Shown here: piece by piece, positions 16,113 through 26,583 of the stretch
Position numbering within the stretch: the first letter of the stretch is position 1
How the letters are laid out: every line of letters starts with the position of its first letter
NCBI GenBank assembly: GCA_002746565.1
Contig: PDPI01000027.1
Coordinates: 1 to 64,000 of the forward strand
Length of the DNA stretch: 64,000 nucleotides
Direction: 5' to 3'
Source of the DNA: Pseudomonadota bacterium
Lineage (GTDB): Bacteria > Campylobacterota > Campylobacteria > Campylobacterales > Campylobacteraceae
Position numbers and translations under genes: made by a program
Notes under the pieces: generated by a model
The model's input: the letters and a program-made list of their open reading frames with translations, nothing else
Database searches by the model: none
What the model was told of the DNA's origin: nothing

Positions 16113-16120
16113 AAGCGACC
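16113..16120 (-). pseudogene. Fossil 5' end of a tRNA-Val gene
   Basis: AAGCGACC matches the complement of the tRNA-Val 5' end at 15566-15573 and stands in the same place: after tRNA-Asp and directly before GGTTCGGAAAAC, the start of the spacer repeat (compare AGGGTTCGGAAAAC at 15574). Short, so the call depends on the matching context. Confidence 0.55.
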
Positions 16121-16124
16121 GGTT

Positions 16125-16262
16125 CGGAAAACAGAGAACGGATTACAGAAAGCGGATAGTAAAGTAAGCGTTGCATAGCAACGCCATTTATTTAAATAAA
16201 AGCAAGGCTTCGCCTTGCATACTTTGAAATTCTGTTTTCCGTAATCCGTTTTCAGTTTTCCG
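16125..16262. repeat. Heptamer-armed inverted repeat before tRNA-Lys copy 2
   Basis: Nearly the same as the repeat at 15580-15717: arms of CGGAAAA, CAGAGAA, CGGATTA, CAGAAAG, CGGATAG and their inverse, internal hairpins GCGTTGCATAGCAACGC and GCAAGGCTTCGCCTTGC. The second hairpin is perfect here, with TTCG loop, while in the first copy it is imperfect. Confidence 0.85.
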
Positions 16263-16264
16263 AA

Positions 16265-16340
16265 TGGTGACCCGTGTTGGATTCGAACCAACGGCCACCT
16301 CCTTAAAAGGGAGATGCTCTACCGGCTGAGCTAACGAGTC
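16265..16340 (-). tRNA. tRNA-Lys (TTT), copy 2
   Basis: Identical to tRNA-Lys copy 1, with complete cloverleaf and encoded CCA. It is the first gene of the leftward tRNA cluster, so the cluster promoter should lie in the 16341-16449 interval, though no clear box is visible there. Confidence 0.95.
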
Positions 16341-16449
16341 ACACTATATCTCTCAAAAAGAGGGTGAAATTATAGGAAAAAAAAGAGATTTTGTCAAGGT
16401 TTTTTCAAATATTTTGCTTTAAAAGCATTTTTGAGCTTTTACTTTGGAA

Positions 16450-17430
16450 TTATTTGAAAAACAAATCTGGTTCTAGATCAAATAAAAGTTTAAAAGCACC
16501 AAAGGCACTTTGATTTTGAATATAAGCCCTATCCCCCTTTAAGGATAATCTCTCGATTAGCATATCGCCTTTGCTATTTGCAACTCCAACAAAAATCGTC
16601 CCCACAGGTTTAGTTTTGCTTCCTCCACTAGGTCCAGCTATGCCACTTGTTGCCATGCTAAAATTAGAGCCCGAAGCCCTTAAAATTCCTTTTAGCATTT
16701 CTTTTATGGTTGCCTCGCTAACTGCTCCTTGGGTTTTTAAAGTTTTTTCACTGACCCCTAGCCAAGAGTTTTTAATCCTATTAGAATATGTTGTCATTCC
16801 GCCCTCATAAATATCAGAAGAACCTGGAACACTAGTAATCAGCGAACTTATAAGTCCACCCGTACAACTCTCAGCTACGCTTATGGTTTTTTGATTTTTT
16901 GCAAGGCATTTTACTATATGTTCAATTGGATTATCGGCTATAAATATTTTATTTTTAAACATTTCTTTTATGTGCAAATAAAAATCTTGTTTATTTGCGG
17001 GCGATTTTACTATCATTTGAAGCCAATTTGGAGTTATTTGGCTGATACTCGTTGTTATTTTATAGTTTTTCTCAAGTAATTTTACCTTTTCTTCGTATGA
17101 ATTTTCATTTATTAGATACAATGTGGATATGGTGGTATTTTGCGAGCTTGAAATATCAGGCAGCTTTTCATTTTCCCTAACAAATAAAATGTTTATATTG
17201 TCCCCATCGATAGGATCTAACAAAGGATTATTTTTGTGAATATAAGCGGTGGTGTGTTCGTATTTTTTAGATCTATCGTTGATAAAAAGTGAGGCATCTG
17301 GTTTTTTTGCATCGACAAAATAAATATCTCCTAGCTTTCCAAAATGCTTTTTATAATGCTCAAAAATATAATTTAACATTAAATCATTTTCTTTTAAATC
17401 TTGATCTATAATCAAAAGCATATTTTTCAT
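16450..17430 (-). CDS. CinA-family protein (nicotinamide-nucleotide amidase domain, COG1546)
   Basis: A 326-residue protein whose C-terminal half, from about residue 165, is a complete CinA C domain: SVAESCTGGLISSLITSVPG, then YSN..K...LGVSEKTLKTQGAVSEATIKEM, and SMATSGIAGPSGGSKTKPVG followed by TIFVGVA. This domain deamidates NMN in pyridine-nucleotide salvage. The N-terminal half (MKNMLLIIDQDLKENDLMLN) is not the usual molybdopterin-binding-like CinA N domain in any way I can recognise. The gene points away from ileS; in Campylobacter such a gene often stands near ileS. Enzyme activity is inferred from the C domain only. Confidence 0.82.
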   Translation of the reverse strand: MKNMLLIIDQDLKENDLMLNYIFEHYKKHFGKLGDIYFVDAKKPDASLFINDRSKKYEHTTAYIHKNNPLLDPIDGDNINILFVRENEKLPDISSSQNTTISTLYLINENSYEEKVKLLEKNYKITTSISQITPNWLQMIVKSPANKQDFYLHIKEMFKNKIFIADNPIEHIVKCLAKNQKTISVAESCTGGLISSLITSVPGSSDIYEGGMTTYSNRIKNSWLGVSEKTLKTQGAVSEATIKEMLKGILRASGSNFSMATSGIAGPSGGSKTKPVGTIFVGVANSKGDMLIERLSLKGDRAYIQNQSAFGAFKLLFDLEPDLFFK

Positions 17431-17527
17431 CTATAATCCTTTAAGATTATTATATCACAATCTCAAAATACATTGGAAAAAATAAAATTTTATGCTATAA
17501 TTGCCATAAAAAAATAAGGATTAAAAA

Positions 17528-17776
17528 ATGGTAGCAACTTCAGTTAAAACTACAATCCAAATCCCCCTTGAGATCAAGGAGATGATAGAGAGTTTAAAGA
17601 CCGATAAAATAAGATCAGTCTCAGCTGTTATCTCAGCAGCCGTGAGGGAATACAAGCTTCAGCAAGAGATAAAGAGGTGGGAAAGATCCTATGAACTTGC
17701 AAGTAAGGATGAAGAGATATTAAGGCTTGAACATGAATTAGCTGAGTGGGGAGTTGAAGACTATGTTGAGTATTAA
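17528..17776 (+). CDS. Ribbon-helix-helix antitoxin of a MazEF-type pair
   Basis: An 82-residue protein. SVKTTIQIPLEIKEMIESLK at the start followed by VSAVISAAVREYKLQQEI is the beta-helix-helix pattern of Arc/MetJ-type DNA-binding antitoxins. The acidic C-terminal half (DEEILRLEHELAEWGVEDYV) should wrap the toxin. The stop overlaps the MazF-like toxin start by 14 bases. It probably represses its own operon. AAGGATT precedes the ATG. Confidence 0.82.
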   Translation: MVATSVKTTIQIPLEIKEMIESLKTDKIRSVSAVISAAVREYKLQQEIKRWERSYELASKDEEILRLEHELAEWGVEDYVEY

Positions 17777-18131
17777 TCAGGGGGAAATTTGGTTAGTTAG
17801 GTTTAACCCCCAGGTGGGAAATGAAATTAGCAAAACTCGCCCTGCTGTGGTTATAGACAACAATGAAGCTGATAAGGTTGGTATGAGAATAGTCGTGCCT
17901 ATAACCTCATGGCAGGATAGATTTAAACATATTAATTGGCATATAAAAATAAGGTATTTTGAGCAATTTGGATTAAAAAATCTTTCATCTTTTAATTGCC
18001 ATCAGCTAAAAAGCTTCTCCCATGAGAGATTCGTAAAGCGATTAGGGCAAATCGATGATCAAAGTTTATTTGAAATTCACAAAACCATAACGAAGATATT
18101 TAATTTCAGATATGATTTGAAAAAGTTATAA
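17763..18131 (+). CDS. MazF/PemK-family endoribonuclease toxin
   Basis: A 122-residue protein. The MLSINQGEIWLVRFNPQVGN opening with the following EISKTRPAVVIDNN is the MazF/PemK fold signature (GEIW.V.F.P..G.E..K.RPAVV), and VVPITSW gives the conserved Thr/Ser strand. It cleaves mRNA at short sequence motifs when free of antitoxin. I place the start at ATG 17763, inside the antitoxin gene, with GGAG a few bases ahead; the TTG three codons earlier is less likely. The C-terminal part (RFVKRLGQIDDQSLFEIHKT) is the usual last helix. The toxin appears intact. Confidence 0.88.
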   Translation: MLSINQGEIWLVRFNPQVGNEISKTRPAVVIDNNEADKVGMRIVVPITSWQDRFKHINWHIKIRYFEQFGLKNLSSFNCHQLKSFSHERFVKRLGQIDDQSLFEIHKTITKIFNFRYDLKKL

Positions 18132-18248
18132 AAAAATTTATTCTTAATTTCTCACATCTAGTTCTTATCTGGACAATTTTTCTCCCACTCAGCGTCCTAA
18201 AAGCAGTTTTTTAGTAAAATATCCAAATTTTATTTAATGGAGAGAGAA

Positions 18249-21005
18249 TTGAAAGATTATAAAGATACCTTGTTGTTGCCTCGTACGAATTTTCCCATGA
18301 GAGGAAATTTGCCCCAAAATGAACCAAAGCGTTATGAGTCTTGGTTTGGCAAAAGAAATGTTTATGGAAAGATGAAAGCTAGAAAAAGCGATCTTAGCTT
18401 TACCCTCCATGATGGGCCTCCTTACGCAAATGGACATATTCATATAGGACACGCATTAAATAAAATTTTAAAAGATATTATTGTTAAAACCCACTATTTT
18501 TTAGGAGAAGAAGTCCGTTATGTTCCAGGCTGGGATTGTCATGGATTGCCCATAGAACAACAGGTTGAAAAGGCAATTGGAAAAGAGAAAAAAGATGCCT
18601 TACCAAAATCCAAAATTCGTGAACTTTGTCGCAAACACGCCTTAAAATTTATAGATATTCAAAGGGATGAATTTAAATCTTTGGGGGTTGTGGGCGACTG
18701 GGATAATCCATATCTAACCCTAAAATATCAATTTGAAGCCGATATTTATCGTTCCTTGTGTGAGGTGGCAAAGAAGGGGCTTTTGGTTGAGAGAAGTAAG
18801 CCTGTTTTTTGGTCATGGGCTGCAAAATCTGCCCTAGCAGAAGCCGAGGTTGAATATAAAGATAAAGAGGATTATTCGATTTTTGTAGCTTTTAAATTAG
18901 ATCTAGATGCAAAAGAAAAGCTCGGCATTAGCGAAGATGTGAGAGCTGTTATTTGGACCACAACCCCATGGACACTTCCAGCAAACATGGCAATAGCTTT
19001 CAATAAAGATGAGGATTATGTTTTAACCGAAGATAATCTTATCTTTGCTAAAGCCTTGTTGGAAAATGCGGTTGAACTTGGTATCACAAACGGAAAAATC
19101 AAAAAAACATTTAAAGCTAAGATTTTAGAAAAAACCCATGCTATCAACCCTCTGAATGGAATAAAATCCACTCTTATTTTAGGTGATCATGTCATGATGG
19201 ATGGGGGAAGTGGATTAGTTCATACAGCTCCTGGACATGGTGAGGATGATTATTATGTTTGTTTAAAGTATGGCATTGATGTTGTTATGCCTGTGGATGA
19301 TGAGGGAAAATACGACCAAACCCTAGTGCGTGAAAAACTTTTGCCAGCCGAATTTGTAGGCCAGCATGTTTTAAGCGTAGCGGATGGAATTTTTGAGATT
19401 TTGGGAGAAAATTTGCTTTATCAGAGTAGATTTACCCACTCTTATCCCTTTTGCTGGAGAACCCATAAGCCCGTTATTTACAGAGCCACAAAGCAGTGGT
19501 TTATAGCTATGGATGAGGAAAAATTGGAGGGCAAAACTTTAAGACAAAGAGCCAGTGAAGAAATATCAAAAATCAACTTTTATCCAAGCTCAGGCATCAA
19601 AAGATTGAGCTCCATGATAGAAAATCGTCCAGATTGGTGTATCTCAAGACAAAGGGATTGGGGCGTTCCAATAGCCTTTTTTAGAGATAAAACCACAGGC
19701 AAAGTGTTACTTGATGAGGATTTACTAGATCATATCATAAAGTTATTTGAAGAAAACGGGGCTGATATTTGGTGGGATAAGGATATCAAAGATTTATTGC
19801 CAAGGGGTTCAAAGCTAGATCCAGAAAATTTAGAAAAAGTTATGGATATTTTAGATGTGTGGTTTGATAGCGGAAGCACTTGGAATGCAGTTTTAAAATC
19901 GGGAGAATACGATGCAGGAGAATATCCCGCATCTATGTATCTTGAAGGAAGTGATCAGCACAGGGGTTGGTTTCAAAGCTCCCTTTTAGTGAGCACTTCA
20001 TGTGAAAATAAAGCTCCCTATAAAAACATTCTAACCCATGGTTTTACCGTTGATGAAAAGGGTGAAAAGATGAGCAAATCCAAAGGAAATGTGGTTGCTC
20101 CAAGTGATGTTGCCAAAAAATATGGAGTTGAGATTTTGCGACTTTGGGTTGGGGTGAGTGATTATACAACTGAGCTTAAAATCAGCGATACCATCTTAAA
20201 GCAAGCAAGCGAGCAGTATAGAAAGATAAGAAATACCTTTAGATTTTTACTAGCTGGATGCGATGGGCTTGATGAAGTTTTAAGCGTGGATAAACTTCAA
20301 GAACTTGATAAGTGGATACTTGGTGAAGCTAGGGAAGTTTTTGATGAGGTTGAGGGTTTATTTAGGAAAAATGACTTTGCAAAGGCTTATGCCTTGCTTT
20401 CGCATTTTATTGCCGTTGAGCTTAGTGGAATTTACCTTGATATTACCAAGGACAGGTTGTATTGCGATGATGAAAAAAGTGAAGCTAGAATTTCAACCCA
20501 GAGTGCATATGCGCATATTGCAAAATCCCTAATGCCATTGCTTGCCCCAGTTTTAACATATACTATCGATGAAATTTGCGAGTATGCTCCAAAGTCTATT
20601 TTGGGTGATGCTAAGGATGTGTTTGATCTATCTTATGAGCCCATAAAAAAAGCTACATGTAAAAATGATTGGGCTTACATGAAAGAAGTTAGAGAGAAGT
20701 TTTTTGAGATCATAGACCCACTCAAAAAGGATAAAAAAATTAGCTCAACTTTGGAATTAATTTTGAGTACAAATAGTAAAAAAGTGCTTGAGATTGACAA
20801 AACAAATGCCAGCGATTGGTTTACCATAAGTGGTGTTGAGAGCTTAAAAGATGGGGAGAGTTTAGGGGAATTTGAACTAGATGGAGATAAATTTAAGATT
20901 ATCAAATCATCCCAGTCCAAATGCCCTAGGTGCTGGAAATTTCTCGCTCCTAAAGAGAATAAAGTATGTCCAAGATGCCAAGAGGTTTTAAGCAAAAATG
21001 TTTAG
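18249..21005 (+). CDS. ileS: Isoleucyl-tRNA synthetase
   Basis: A class I aminoacyl-tRNA synthetase of 918 residues from the TTG at 18249. HIGH-type motif [20 protein letters not shown] is near residue 62 and KMSKS ([11 protein letters not shown]) near 606; the editing domain carries [15 protein letters not shown] and GTAPGHG-like [12 protein letters not shown]. The C-terminal zinc finger CPRCWKF...CPRCQEVL is present. I prefer TTG because GGAGAGAG (18239-18246) is then its ribosome site and the product begins [11 protein letters not shown], as in relatives; the ATG at 18237 would overlap that site and has no other. It charges tRNA-Ile in the cytoplasm. First gene of an ileS-ORF39-gatA operon. 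Confidence 0.96.
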   Translation: MKDYKDTLLLPRTNFPMRGNLPQNEPKRYESWFGKRNVYGKMKARKSDLSFTLHDGPPYANGHIHIGHALNKILKDIIVKTHYFLGEEVRYVPGWDCHGLPIEQQVEKAIGKEKKDALPKSKIRELCRKHALKFIDIQRDEFKSLGVVGDWDNPYLTLKYQFEADIYRSLCEVAKKGLLVERSKPVFWSWAAKSALAEAEVEYKDKEDYSIFVAFKLDLDAKEKLGISEDVRAVIWTTTPWTLPANMAIAFNKDEDYVLTEDNLIFAKALLENAVELGITNGKIKKTFKAKILEKTHAINPLNGIKSTLILGDHVMMDGGSGLVHTAPGHGEDDYYVCLKYGIDVVMPVDDEGKYDQTLVREKLLPAEFVGQHVLSVADGIFEILGENLLYQSRFTHSYPFCWRTHKPVIYRATKQWFIAMDEEKLEGKTLRQRASEEISKINFYPSSGIKRLSSMIENRPDWCISRQRDWGVPIAFFRDKTTGKVLLDEDLLDHIIKLFEENGADIWWDKDIKDLLPRGSKLDPENLEKVMDILDVWFDSGSTWNAVLKSGEYDAGEYPASMYLEGSDQHRGWFQSSLLVSTSCENKAPYKNILTHGFTVDEKGEKMSKSKGNVVAPSDVAKKYGVEILRLWVGVSDYTTELKISDTILKQASEQYRKIRNTFRFLLAGCDGLDEVLSVDKLQELDKWILGEAREVFDEVEGLFRKNDFAKAYALLSHFIAVELSGIYLDITKDRLYCDDEKSEARISTQSAYAHIAKSLMPLLAPVLTYTIDEICEYAPKSILGDAKDVFDLSYEPIKKATCKNDWAYMKEVREKFFEIIDPLKKDKKISSTLELILSTNSKKVLEIDKTNASDWFTISGVESLKDGESLGEFELDGDKFKIIKSSQSKCPRCWKFLAPKENKVCPRCQEVLSKNV

Positions 21006-21117
21006 CCAGCCCGTAAGTTTAGCTTTTATATTTGCTACGATTGGTGTTATTTTGCTTGTTGTTGCCCTTGGCATAGTTGCGGTAAATAAGAAAACGAAAC
21101 AGATTAAGGAGAAATAG
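20998..21117 (+). CDS. 39-residue single-span membrane protein between ileS and gatA
   Basis: A small ORF starting at an ATG inside the ileS stop region and ending at TAG 21115-21117, whose last base is also the first base of the gatA GTG start. It encodes [20 protein letters not shown], continuing [12 protein letters not shown] and a basic tail KTKQIKEK: one hydrophobic helix with a positively charged cytoplasmic end. The double overlap fits translational coupling in the operon. C. jejuni has, as I recall, a similar tiny membrane ORF at the same place (Cj1060c). Function unknown. Confidence 0.72.
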   Translation: MFSQPVSLAFIFATIGVILLVVALGIVAVNKKTKQIKEK

Positions 21118-22475
21118 TGATAAGTTTAAAAGAAGCATTAAAATTGAATAAAGATGAACTAAAAAAACTCCGTGAAGATTTGACAAAAAAGATAAAAGAA
21201 AAGAATGATTTGGGTGCTTATGTGGAGCAATTAACGGGCGAAGATTTAAATATCTCAGGCGAGGGCGTGCCAATAGCCATAAAGGATAATATCCAAGTAA
21301 AGGGCTGGAATGTTACGAGTGCATCGAACATTTTGCAAGGTTATGTTGCCCCTTATAATGCAATGGTTGTAGAAAAATTGCTCGAAAATGGACTAAGTCC
21401 CTTTGGAAGAACCAATATGGATGAATTTGCCATGGGAAGCACCACTGAAAGCTCCTTTTATGGAACCACAAAAAACCCAGCAAATCCTGATTTTGTACCT
21501 GGTGGAAGCAGTGGTGGTTCTGCTGCGGCAGTTGCAGGAGGCATAGCCATAGCAGCCTTAGGAAGTGATACGGGAGGAAGCATACGCCAACCTGCTTGTT
21601 TTTGTGGATGCGTGGGCATGAAGCCAACCTACGGAAAGGTTAGTCGTTATGGCTTAGGAGCATATTCAAGCTCTCTCGATCAGATCGGACCCATAACCCA
21701 AAATGTCGAAGATGCGGCGATTTTATATGACATCATAGCAGGAGCTGATAAAAGGGATAGTACGAGTTTTCAAGGCGAACATGTAAAGATAAGTGATAAA
21801 CTAAATGGTGAGAGAAAATTAACAATCGCTGTGATAAAAAATTATCTTGAAAATGCGGATGAAGATGTGAAAACCCACATGAAAGAGGCTATACAAAAGC
21901 TTGAAAACGCAGGACATAAGATAATTTACAAAGACTTGCAAAATTCAAAATACGATGTGGCTGCCTACTATATCATAGCCACCGCAGAAGCGAGTGCCAA
22001 CCTAAGTAGATATGATGGTGTAAGATACGGCAACCGAGCTGAGAGTGAAAATTTAAAAGAGATGTATGTTAAAACAAGAAGCGAGGGTTTTGGCGATGAG
22101 GTTAAAAGAAGAATTTTGCTTGGAACCTTTGTACTAAGTAGTGGATATTATGATGCTTACTACATAAAAGCTCAAAAAGCGAGGCATCTAATAAAGGAAA
22201 ATTATGAAGCCATTTTCGAAGAAGCTGATCTTATCTTTATGCCTGTAAGCCCAAGTGTAGCACCCAAATTTGGCTCATTTGCTGATCCTTTGCAAATGTA
22301 TCTAAGCGATATTTATACTATAAGTGTAAATCTGGCAGGACTTCCTGCAATTTCCTTACCTTTGGGAAAAAATACCAATGGATTACCAGTTGGAGCCCAA
22401 TTTATAGCCAATGCTTATAAGGAACAAACGCTATTTGATGGAGCTTTGGGGTTGGAGAAGCTTTTAGGGCGGTAA
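21117..22475 (+). CDS. gatA: Glutamyl-tRNA(Gln) amidotransferase subunit A
   Basis: A 452-residue amidase-signature protein. The Ser-cisSer-Lys triad is visible: Lys in [12 protein letters not shown], and the two Ser in [15 protein letters not shown] and [28 protein letters not shown] is specific for GatA. It supplies ammonia from glutamine to convert Glu-tRNA(Gln) to Gln-tRNA(Gln), as part of GatCAB; gatB and gatC are not in this window, as is usual in Campylobacter. Start is GTG with AAGGAG 5 bases upstream, overlapping the preceding stop by one base (TAGTG). Confidence 0.95.
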   Translation: MISLKEALKLNKDELKKLREDLTKKIKEKNDLGAYVEQLTGEDLNISGEGVPIAIKDNIQVKGWNVTSASNILQGYVAPYNAMVVEKLLENGLSPFGRTNMDEFAMGSTTESSFYGTTKNPANPDFVPGGSSGGSAAAVAGGIAIAALGSDTGGSIRQPACFCGCVGMKPTYGKVSRYGLGAYSSSLDQIGPITQNVEDAAILYDIIAGADKRDSTSFQGEHVKISDKLNGERKLTIAVIKNYLENADEDVKTHMKEAIQKLENAGHKIIYKDLQNSKYDVAAYYIIATAEASANLSRYDGVRYGNRAESENLKEMYVKTRSEGFGDEVKRRILLGTFVLSSGYYDAYYIKAQKARHLIKENYEAIFEEADLIFMPVSPSVAPKFGSFADPLQMYLSDIYTISVNLAGLPAISLPLGKNTNGLPVGAQFIANAYKEQTLFDGALGLEKLLGR

Positions 22476-22481
22476 AAATTA

Positions 22482-22510
22482 GCCTCTAAATGTCTTTAGA
22501 GGCGAAAATT
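22482..22510 (+). terminator. Terminator after gatA
   Basis: GCCTCTAAA and TTTAGAGGC pair perfectly (nine pairs) around TGTC, then GAAAATTTTATATTTTTTC. The T run is delayed, so efficiency is uncertain. Confidence 0.6.
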
Positions 22511-22616
22511 TTATATTTTTTCTTTTTCAATCTCTTTTAGAATCTTTATTAATGCTTTTGCCCTAAAGTGGTTTGATCTTGTATTTTTTCATGAAATCAA
22601 TTTCATGATTGCTCAT
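22511..22616 (-). pseudogene. Possible broken small ORF, unrecognised
   Basis: Read leftward, MSNHEIDFMKKYKIKPL ends at a stop, and the next frame continues RAKALIKILKEIEKEKI to a stop at 22511. Joined, the two would make a basic helical peptide of about 35 residues. It lies downstream of the YhcG-type gene on the same strand and contains an eight-pair hairpin TCATGAAA/TTTCATGA (22589-22608). No family is recognised and this may be chance. Confidence 0.2.
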
Positions 22617-22679
22617 AAAGTAGGTCCTGCATAATATTCGTCTGGTTAATTTAACTTAAACGATTAGTGAATTTTTATT

Positions 22680-23672
22680 TTATTCTCCCTCTTTTAATAG
22701 TCTCTTAAACTCCTCCTTATTAGGCAATATAGTCAAATATTTACTAGCATATATCTGCTTATTGTCCTTTGGAAGCGTTAGTTTTACTAAGGTTTCGTTT
22801 TTGTCTTTGCAAAGGATTATGCCTATTGTAGGATTTTCATCTTGGGTTTTTTCGTATCTGTCAAAATAATTCACATACATCATCATTTGCCCTATATCTT
22901 GGTGTTTTAGTTTGCCTATTTTTAAATCAATCAGCACAAAGGATTTTAAAAGTCTGTTGTAAAATACCAAATCAATTCTAAAATGTTCTTCATCAAAGCT
23001 AAATCTCTTTTGTCTTGCAACAAAAGTAAAACCACGTCCTAGTTCAAGTAAAAAATGCTCCAATTTATCTATGATTTTTTGCTCCAACTCACTCTCGCTA
23101 TAAGATGAAAGCTCGGGAAGTCCCACGAACTCTAAAACATAAGGGTCTTTTATCACATCGTCAACGCTTTGAACGATTTGCCCTTTTAAGGATAATTCCT
23201 TAACTTTTTGTTTATCTTTGCTTAAAGCTAGTCGTTCATATAGTCCTGAATCAAACTGCCTCTTAAGTTCTCTTAGGCTCCAAGAGTTTTGGGTAGATTC
23301 GATTTCATAAAAATTTCTTTCATTTTTGTTTGAGATTTTTGTTAAAAATACGTAGTGAGACCAACTAAGATTAAATTTCCGTGACACTGTCTCGGATTTT
23401 GAAAAAGCCAAATAAAACTTTCTCATTTTTTCCAAATTATCAACAGAAAAACCCTTTCCAAACTCTTTTGTAAGTTCATGTGATAAGTTTTTTAAAAGCT
23501 CTTTGCCGTACTTTGCTCTTTTCTCTCCACCTTGTTCTTCTTCAACTATCCTTTTTCCTATCTCCCAATAAGTTTGCGTCATGGTTGCATTAATGCTTTG
23601 ATATACCTTATTTTTGGCGTTTTGTAGCAATGACTTGATGTCGCTGTAAAAATTGTTATTTATCAAATCCAT
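22680..23672 (-). CDS. YhcG/DUF1016-family PD-(D/E)XK nuclease domain protein
   Basis: A 330-residue protein. The N-terminal helical DUF1016 part has TQTYWEIGKRIVEEEQGGEK, YGKELLKNLSHELTKEFGKG and FSVDNLEKMRKFYLAF. The C-terminal half is the nuclease domain: FTFVARQKRFSFDEEHFRID, then LVFYNRLLKSFVLIDLKIGK and the tail LTLPKDNKQIYASKY. Predicted metal ligands are Asp of RIDLVF and Asp/Lys of IDLK (family usually ELK). Such genes are typical strain-variable cargo beside restriction systems or as RNA-directed-like nucleases of unclear role. It is inserted in opposite orientation between gatA and guaB, which are usually close in Campylobacter. AAGGAG precedes the ATG. Confidence 0.88.
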   Translation of the reverse strand: MDLINNNFYSDIKSLLQNAKNKVYQSINATMTQTYWEIGKRIVEEEQGGEKRAKYGKELLKNLSHELTKEFGKGFSVDNLEKMRKFYLAFSKSETVSRKFNLSWSHYVFLTKISNKNERNFYEIESTQNSWSLRELKRQFDSGLYERLALSKDKQKVKELSLKGQIVQSVDDVIKDPYVLEFVGLPELSSYSESELEQKIIDKLEHFLLELGRGFTFVARQKRFSFDEEHFRIDLVFYNRLLKSFVLIDLKIGKLKHQDIGQMMMYVNYFDRYEKTQDENPTIGIILCKDKNETLVKLTLPKDNKQIYASKYLTILPNKEEFKRLLKEGE

Positions 23673-23704
23673 AAAATCTCCTTAATTCTTTCTTTTGTTT
23701 CTAA

Positions 23705-25291
<1,587 letters not shown>

Positions 25292-25292
25292 G

Positions 25293-26396
25293 ATGCAAAT
25301 ATCCACTCAAATTGCCCATTTTAAAGAACCATTATATCTTGAAAGTGGGCGAATTTTAAGCAGTTTTTCCCAAGCTTATGAAACTTATGGCACCTTAAAT
25401 GACGATAAATCAAACGTCATAGTCCTTTGCCACGCTCTAACAGGAAGCCACCATGCTGCAGGGATGTATGAGGGAGATAGAAAACCTGGATGGTGGGATG
25501 CTTTAGTTGGAGATGACAAGGTTATCGATACGAAAAAATATTTTGTAATTTGCATAAATGTTTTAGGCTCATGTTTTGGCTCAACTGGACCTATGAGTAA
25601 GGACCCAAAAACAAACAAACCATATCGCTTAAAATTTCCAGTTATTACCATAAGCGACATGGTAGCAGCCCAAAAAAGGCTTTTAAACTACCTTGGAATA
25701 GATAATGTTTATGCCATAATCGGTGGCTCACTTGGAGGAATGCAAGCCCTTTGTTATTCGGTGGAATATCCAGATTTTGCAAAAAAAGTGATACTTCTAG
25801 CATCCACTTATGCCACAAGACCTTGGGCAATAGCTTTCAATAAAATCGCCATCGAATCCATAGTAAATGATAAACGTTTTAATAATGGAAATTACGATCC
25901 AAAAGATTTGAAAGAAAATCCTCTCGTAAGCCTATCCATAGGCAGAATGGCGGGTCATCTTAGTTTCCTAAGCCCTTATGCTATGGATAAAAAATTTGGT
26001 CGTCATTATCTTGAAACAGATGGACTTTATGAGCTTTTTGGACGTTTTCAAGTGGAGCGTTACCTAGAATATAATGGCTACAATTTTGCCAAAAATTTTG
26101 ACCCCTTAAGTTATCTTTACATCGTAAAAGCTATGAATATCTTCGATGCAACAAGAAACTATGAAAGCCTTACTCACTCCCTTAGCCATGTAAAAGCTAA
26201 ACTAAATCTTTTTGCCTTTAAGGGCGATTTGCTATTTTTACCCCATGAAATGGAAGAGATTCAAAAAAGTTTTGAAGAGCTAGGACGTGGAGGGCAGGTT
26301 AATTACGTGGAAATCGACAGCCGTTACGGACATGATGGCTTTTTGGTGGAATATGATAAATTTGACATGTACCTTAAAAAGGCTTTGGAGGGCTAG
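25293..26396 (+). CDS. metX: Homoserine O-acetyltransferase
   Basis: A 367-residue alpha/beta hydrolase. Signatures are LCHALTGSHHAAG, the oxyanion-region NVLGSCFGSTGPMSKDPKT, the nucleophile elbow GGSLGGMQAL with its catalytic Ser, and the C-terminal RYGHDGFLVEYD with the catalytic His. It transfers acetyl from acetyl-CoA to homoserine for methionine synthesis. ATG begins one base after the guaB stop, so both are in one operon. Some members use succinyl-CoA, which sequence motifs alone do not always exclude; acetyl is the usual choice for this branch. Confidence 0.94.
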   Translation: MQISTQIAHFKEPLYLESGRILSSFSQAYETYGTLNDDKSNVIVLCHALTGSHHAAGMYEGDRKPGWWDALVGDDKVIDTKKYFVICINVLGSCFGSTGPMSKDPKTNKPYRLKFPVITISDMVAAQKRLLNYLGIDNVYAIIGGSLGGMQALCYSVEYPDFAKKVILLASTYATRPWAIAFNKIAIESIVNDKRFNNGNYDPKDLKENPLVSLSIGRMAGHLSFLSPYAMDKKFGRHYLETDGLYELFGRFQVERYLEYNGYNFAKNFDPLSYLYIVKAMNIFDATRNYESLTHSLSHVKAKLNLFAFKGDLLFLPHEMEEIQKSFEELGRGGQVNYVEIDSRYGHDGFLVEYDKFDMYLKKALEG

Positions 26397-26397
26397 T

Positions 26398-26426
26398 TGG
26401 CACTGACCAAAATTTAGTCAGCACCA
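26398..26426. repeat. GGCACTGAC inverted repeat after metX
   Basis: TGGCACTGAC and GTCAGCACCA face each other two bases after the metX stop, with AAAATTTA between. The same GCACTGAC(TAAATAG) word recurs at 29207, 30215, 30288 and 33261. It could act as a terminator, but no T run follows and the sequence conservation between copies is more than a hairpin needs. Confidence 0.6.
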
Positions 26427-26507
26427 TTTGTACATTTTAATCTCATTTTAAATTACTTTTTATACAATAGACTAGGACGGGATTTTGGCTAAGTGTGAAG
26501 TGCGATA

Positions 26508-26515
26508 CCCCCCCC
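26508..26515 (+). repeat. C8 homopolymer tract upstream of the amidohydrolase gene
   Basis: Eight consecutive C in a region otherwise rich in A and T, 68 bases before the ATG at 26584. Long G/C tracts are the classic slipped-strand (phase variation) sites of Campylobacter. The tract is not in the main reading frame, but lies in an in-frame upstream stretch open from 26485, so slippage could affect the leader or promoter. Confidence 0.55.
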
Positions 26516-26583
26516 ATGTTTTTGCTTCAAACAGACCTTATTTAGCCGTGGATCGTTTCTATAAATCCAGTAAGGAATACAAT

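Noticed and set aside
15580..16262. CRISPR array
   Set aside because: Repeats at 15580, 15801 and 16125 are too long, paired inversely and separated by tRNA genes; there are no regular spacers or cas genes in the window.
16097..16291. Leftward frame similar to another frame at 15564-15782
   Set aside because: The similarity comes from the duplicated repeat element, not from a protein family.
18237..18248. ATG at 18237 as start of ileS
   Set aside because: It overlaps the GGAGAGAG that serves the TTG at 18249, and the extra residues do not match the usual IleS start; kept only as alternative.
21117..22475. Missing gatB and gatC as gene loss
   Set aside because: In Campylobacter these genes are scattered in the chromosome, so absence from the window means nothing.
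26485..26583. N-terminal extension of the amidohydrolase across the C8 tract
   Set aside because: It would bury the lipoprotein signal behind 33 residues; AAGGAA precedes the ATG at 26584. A role of the tract in the leader remains possible.
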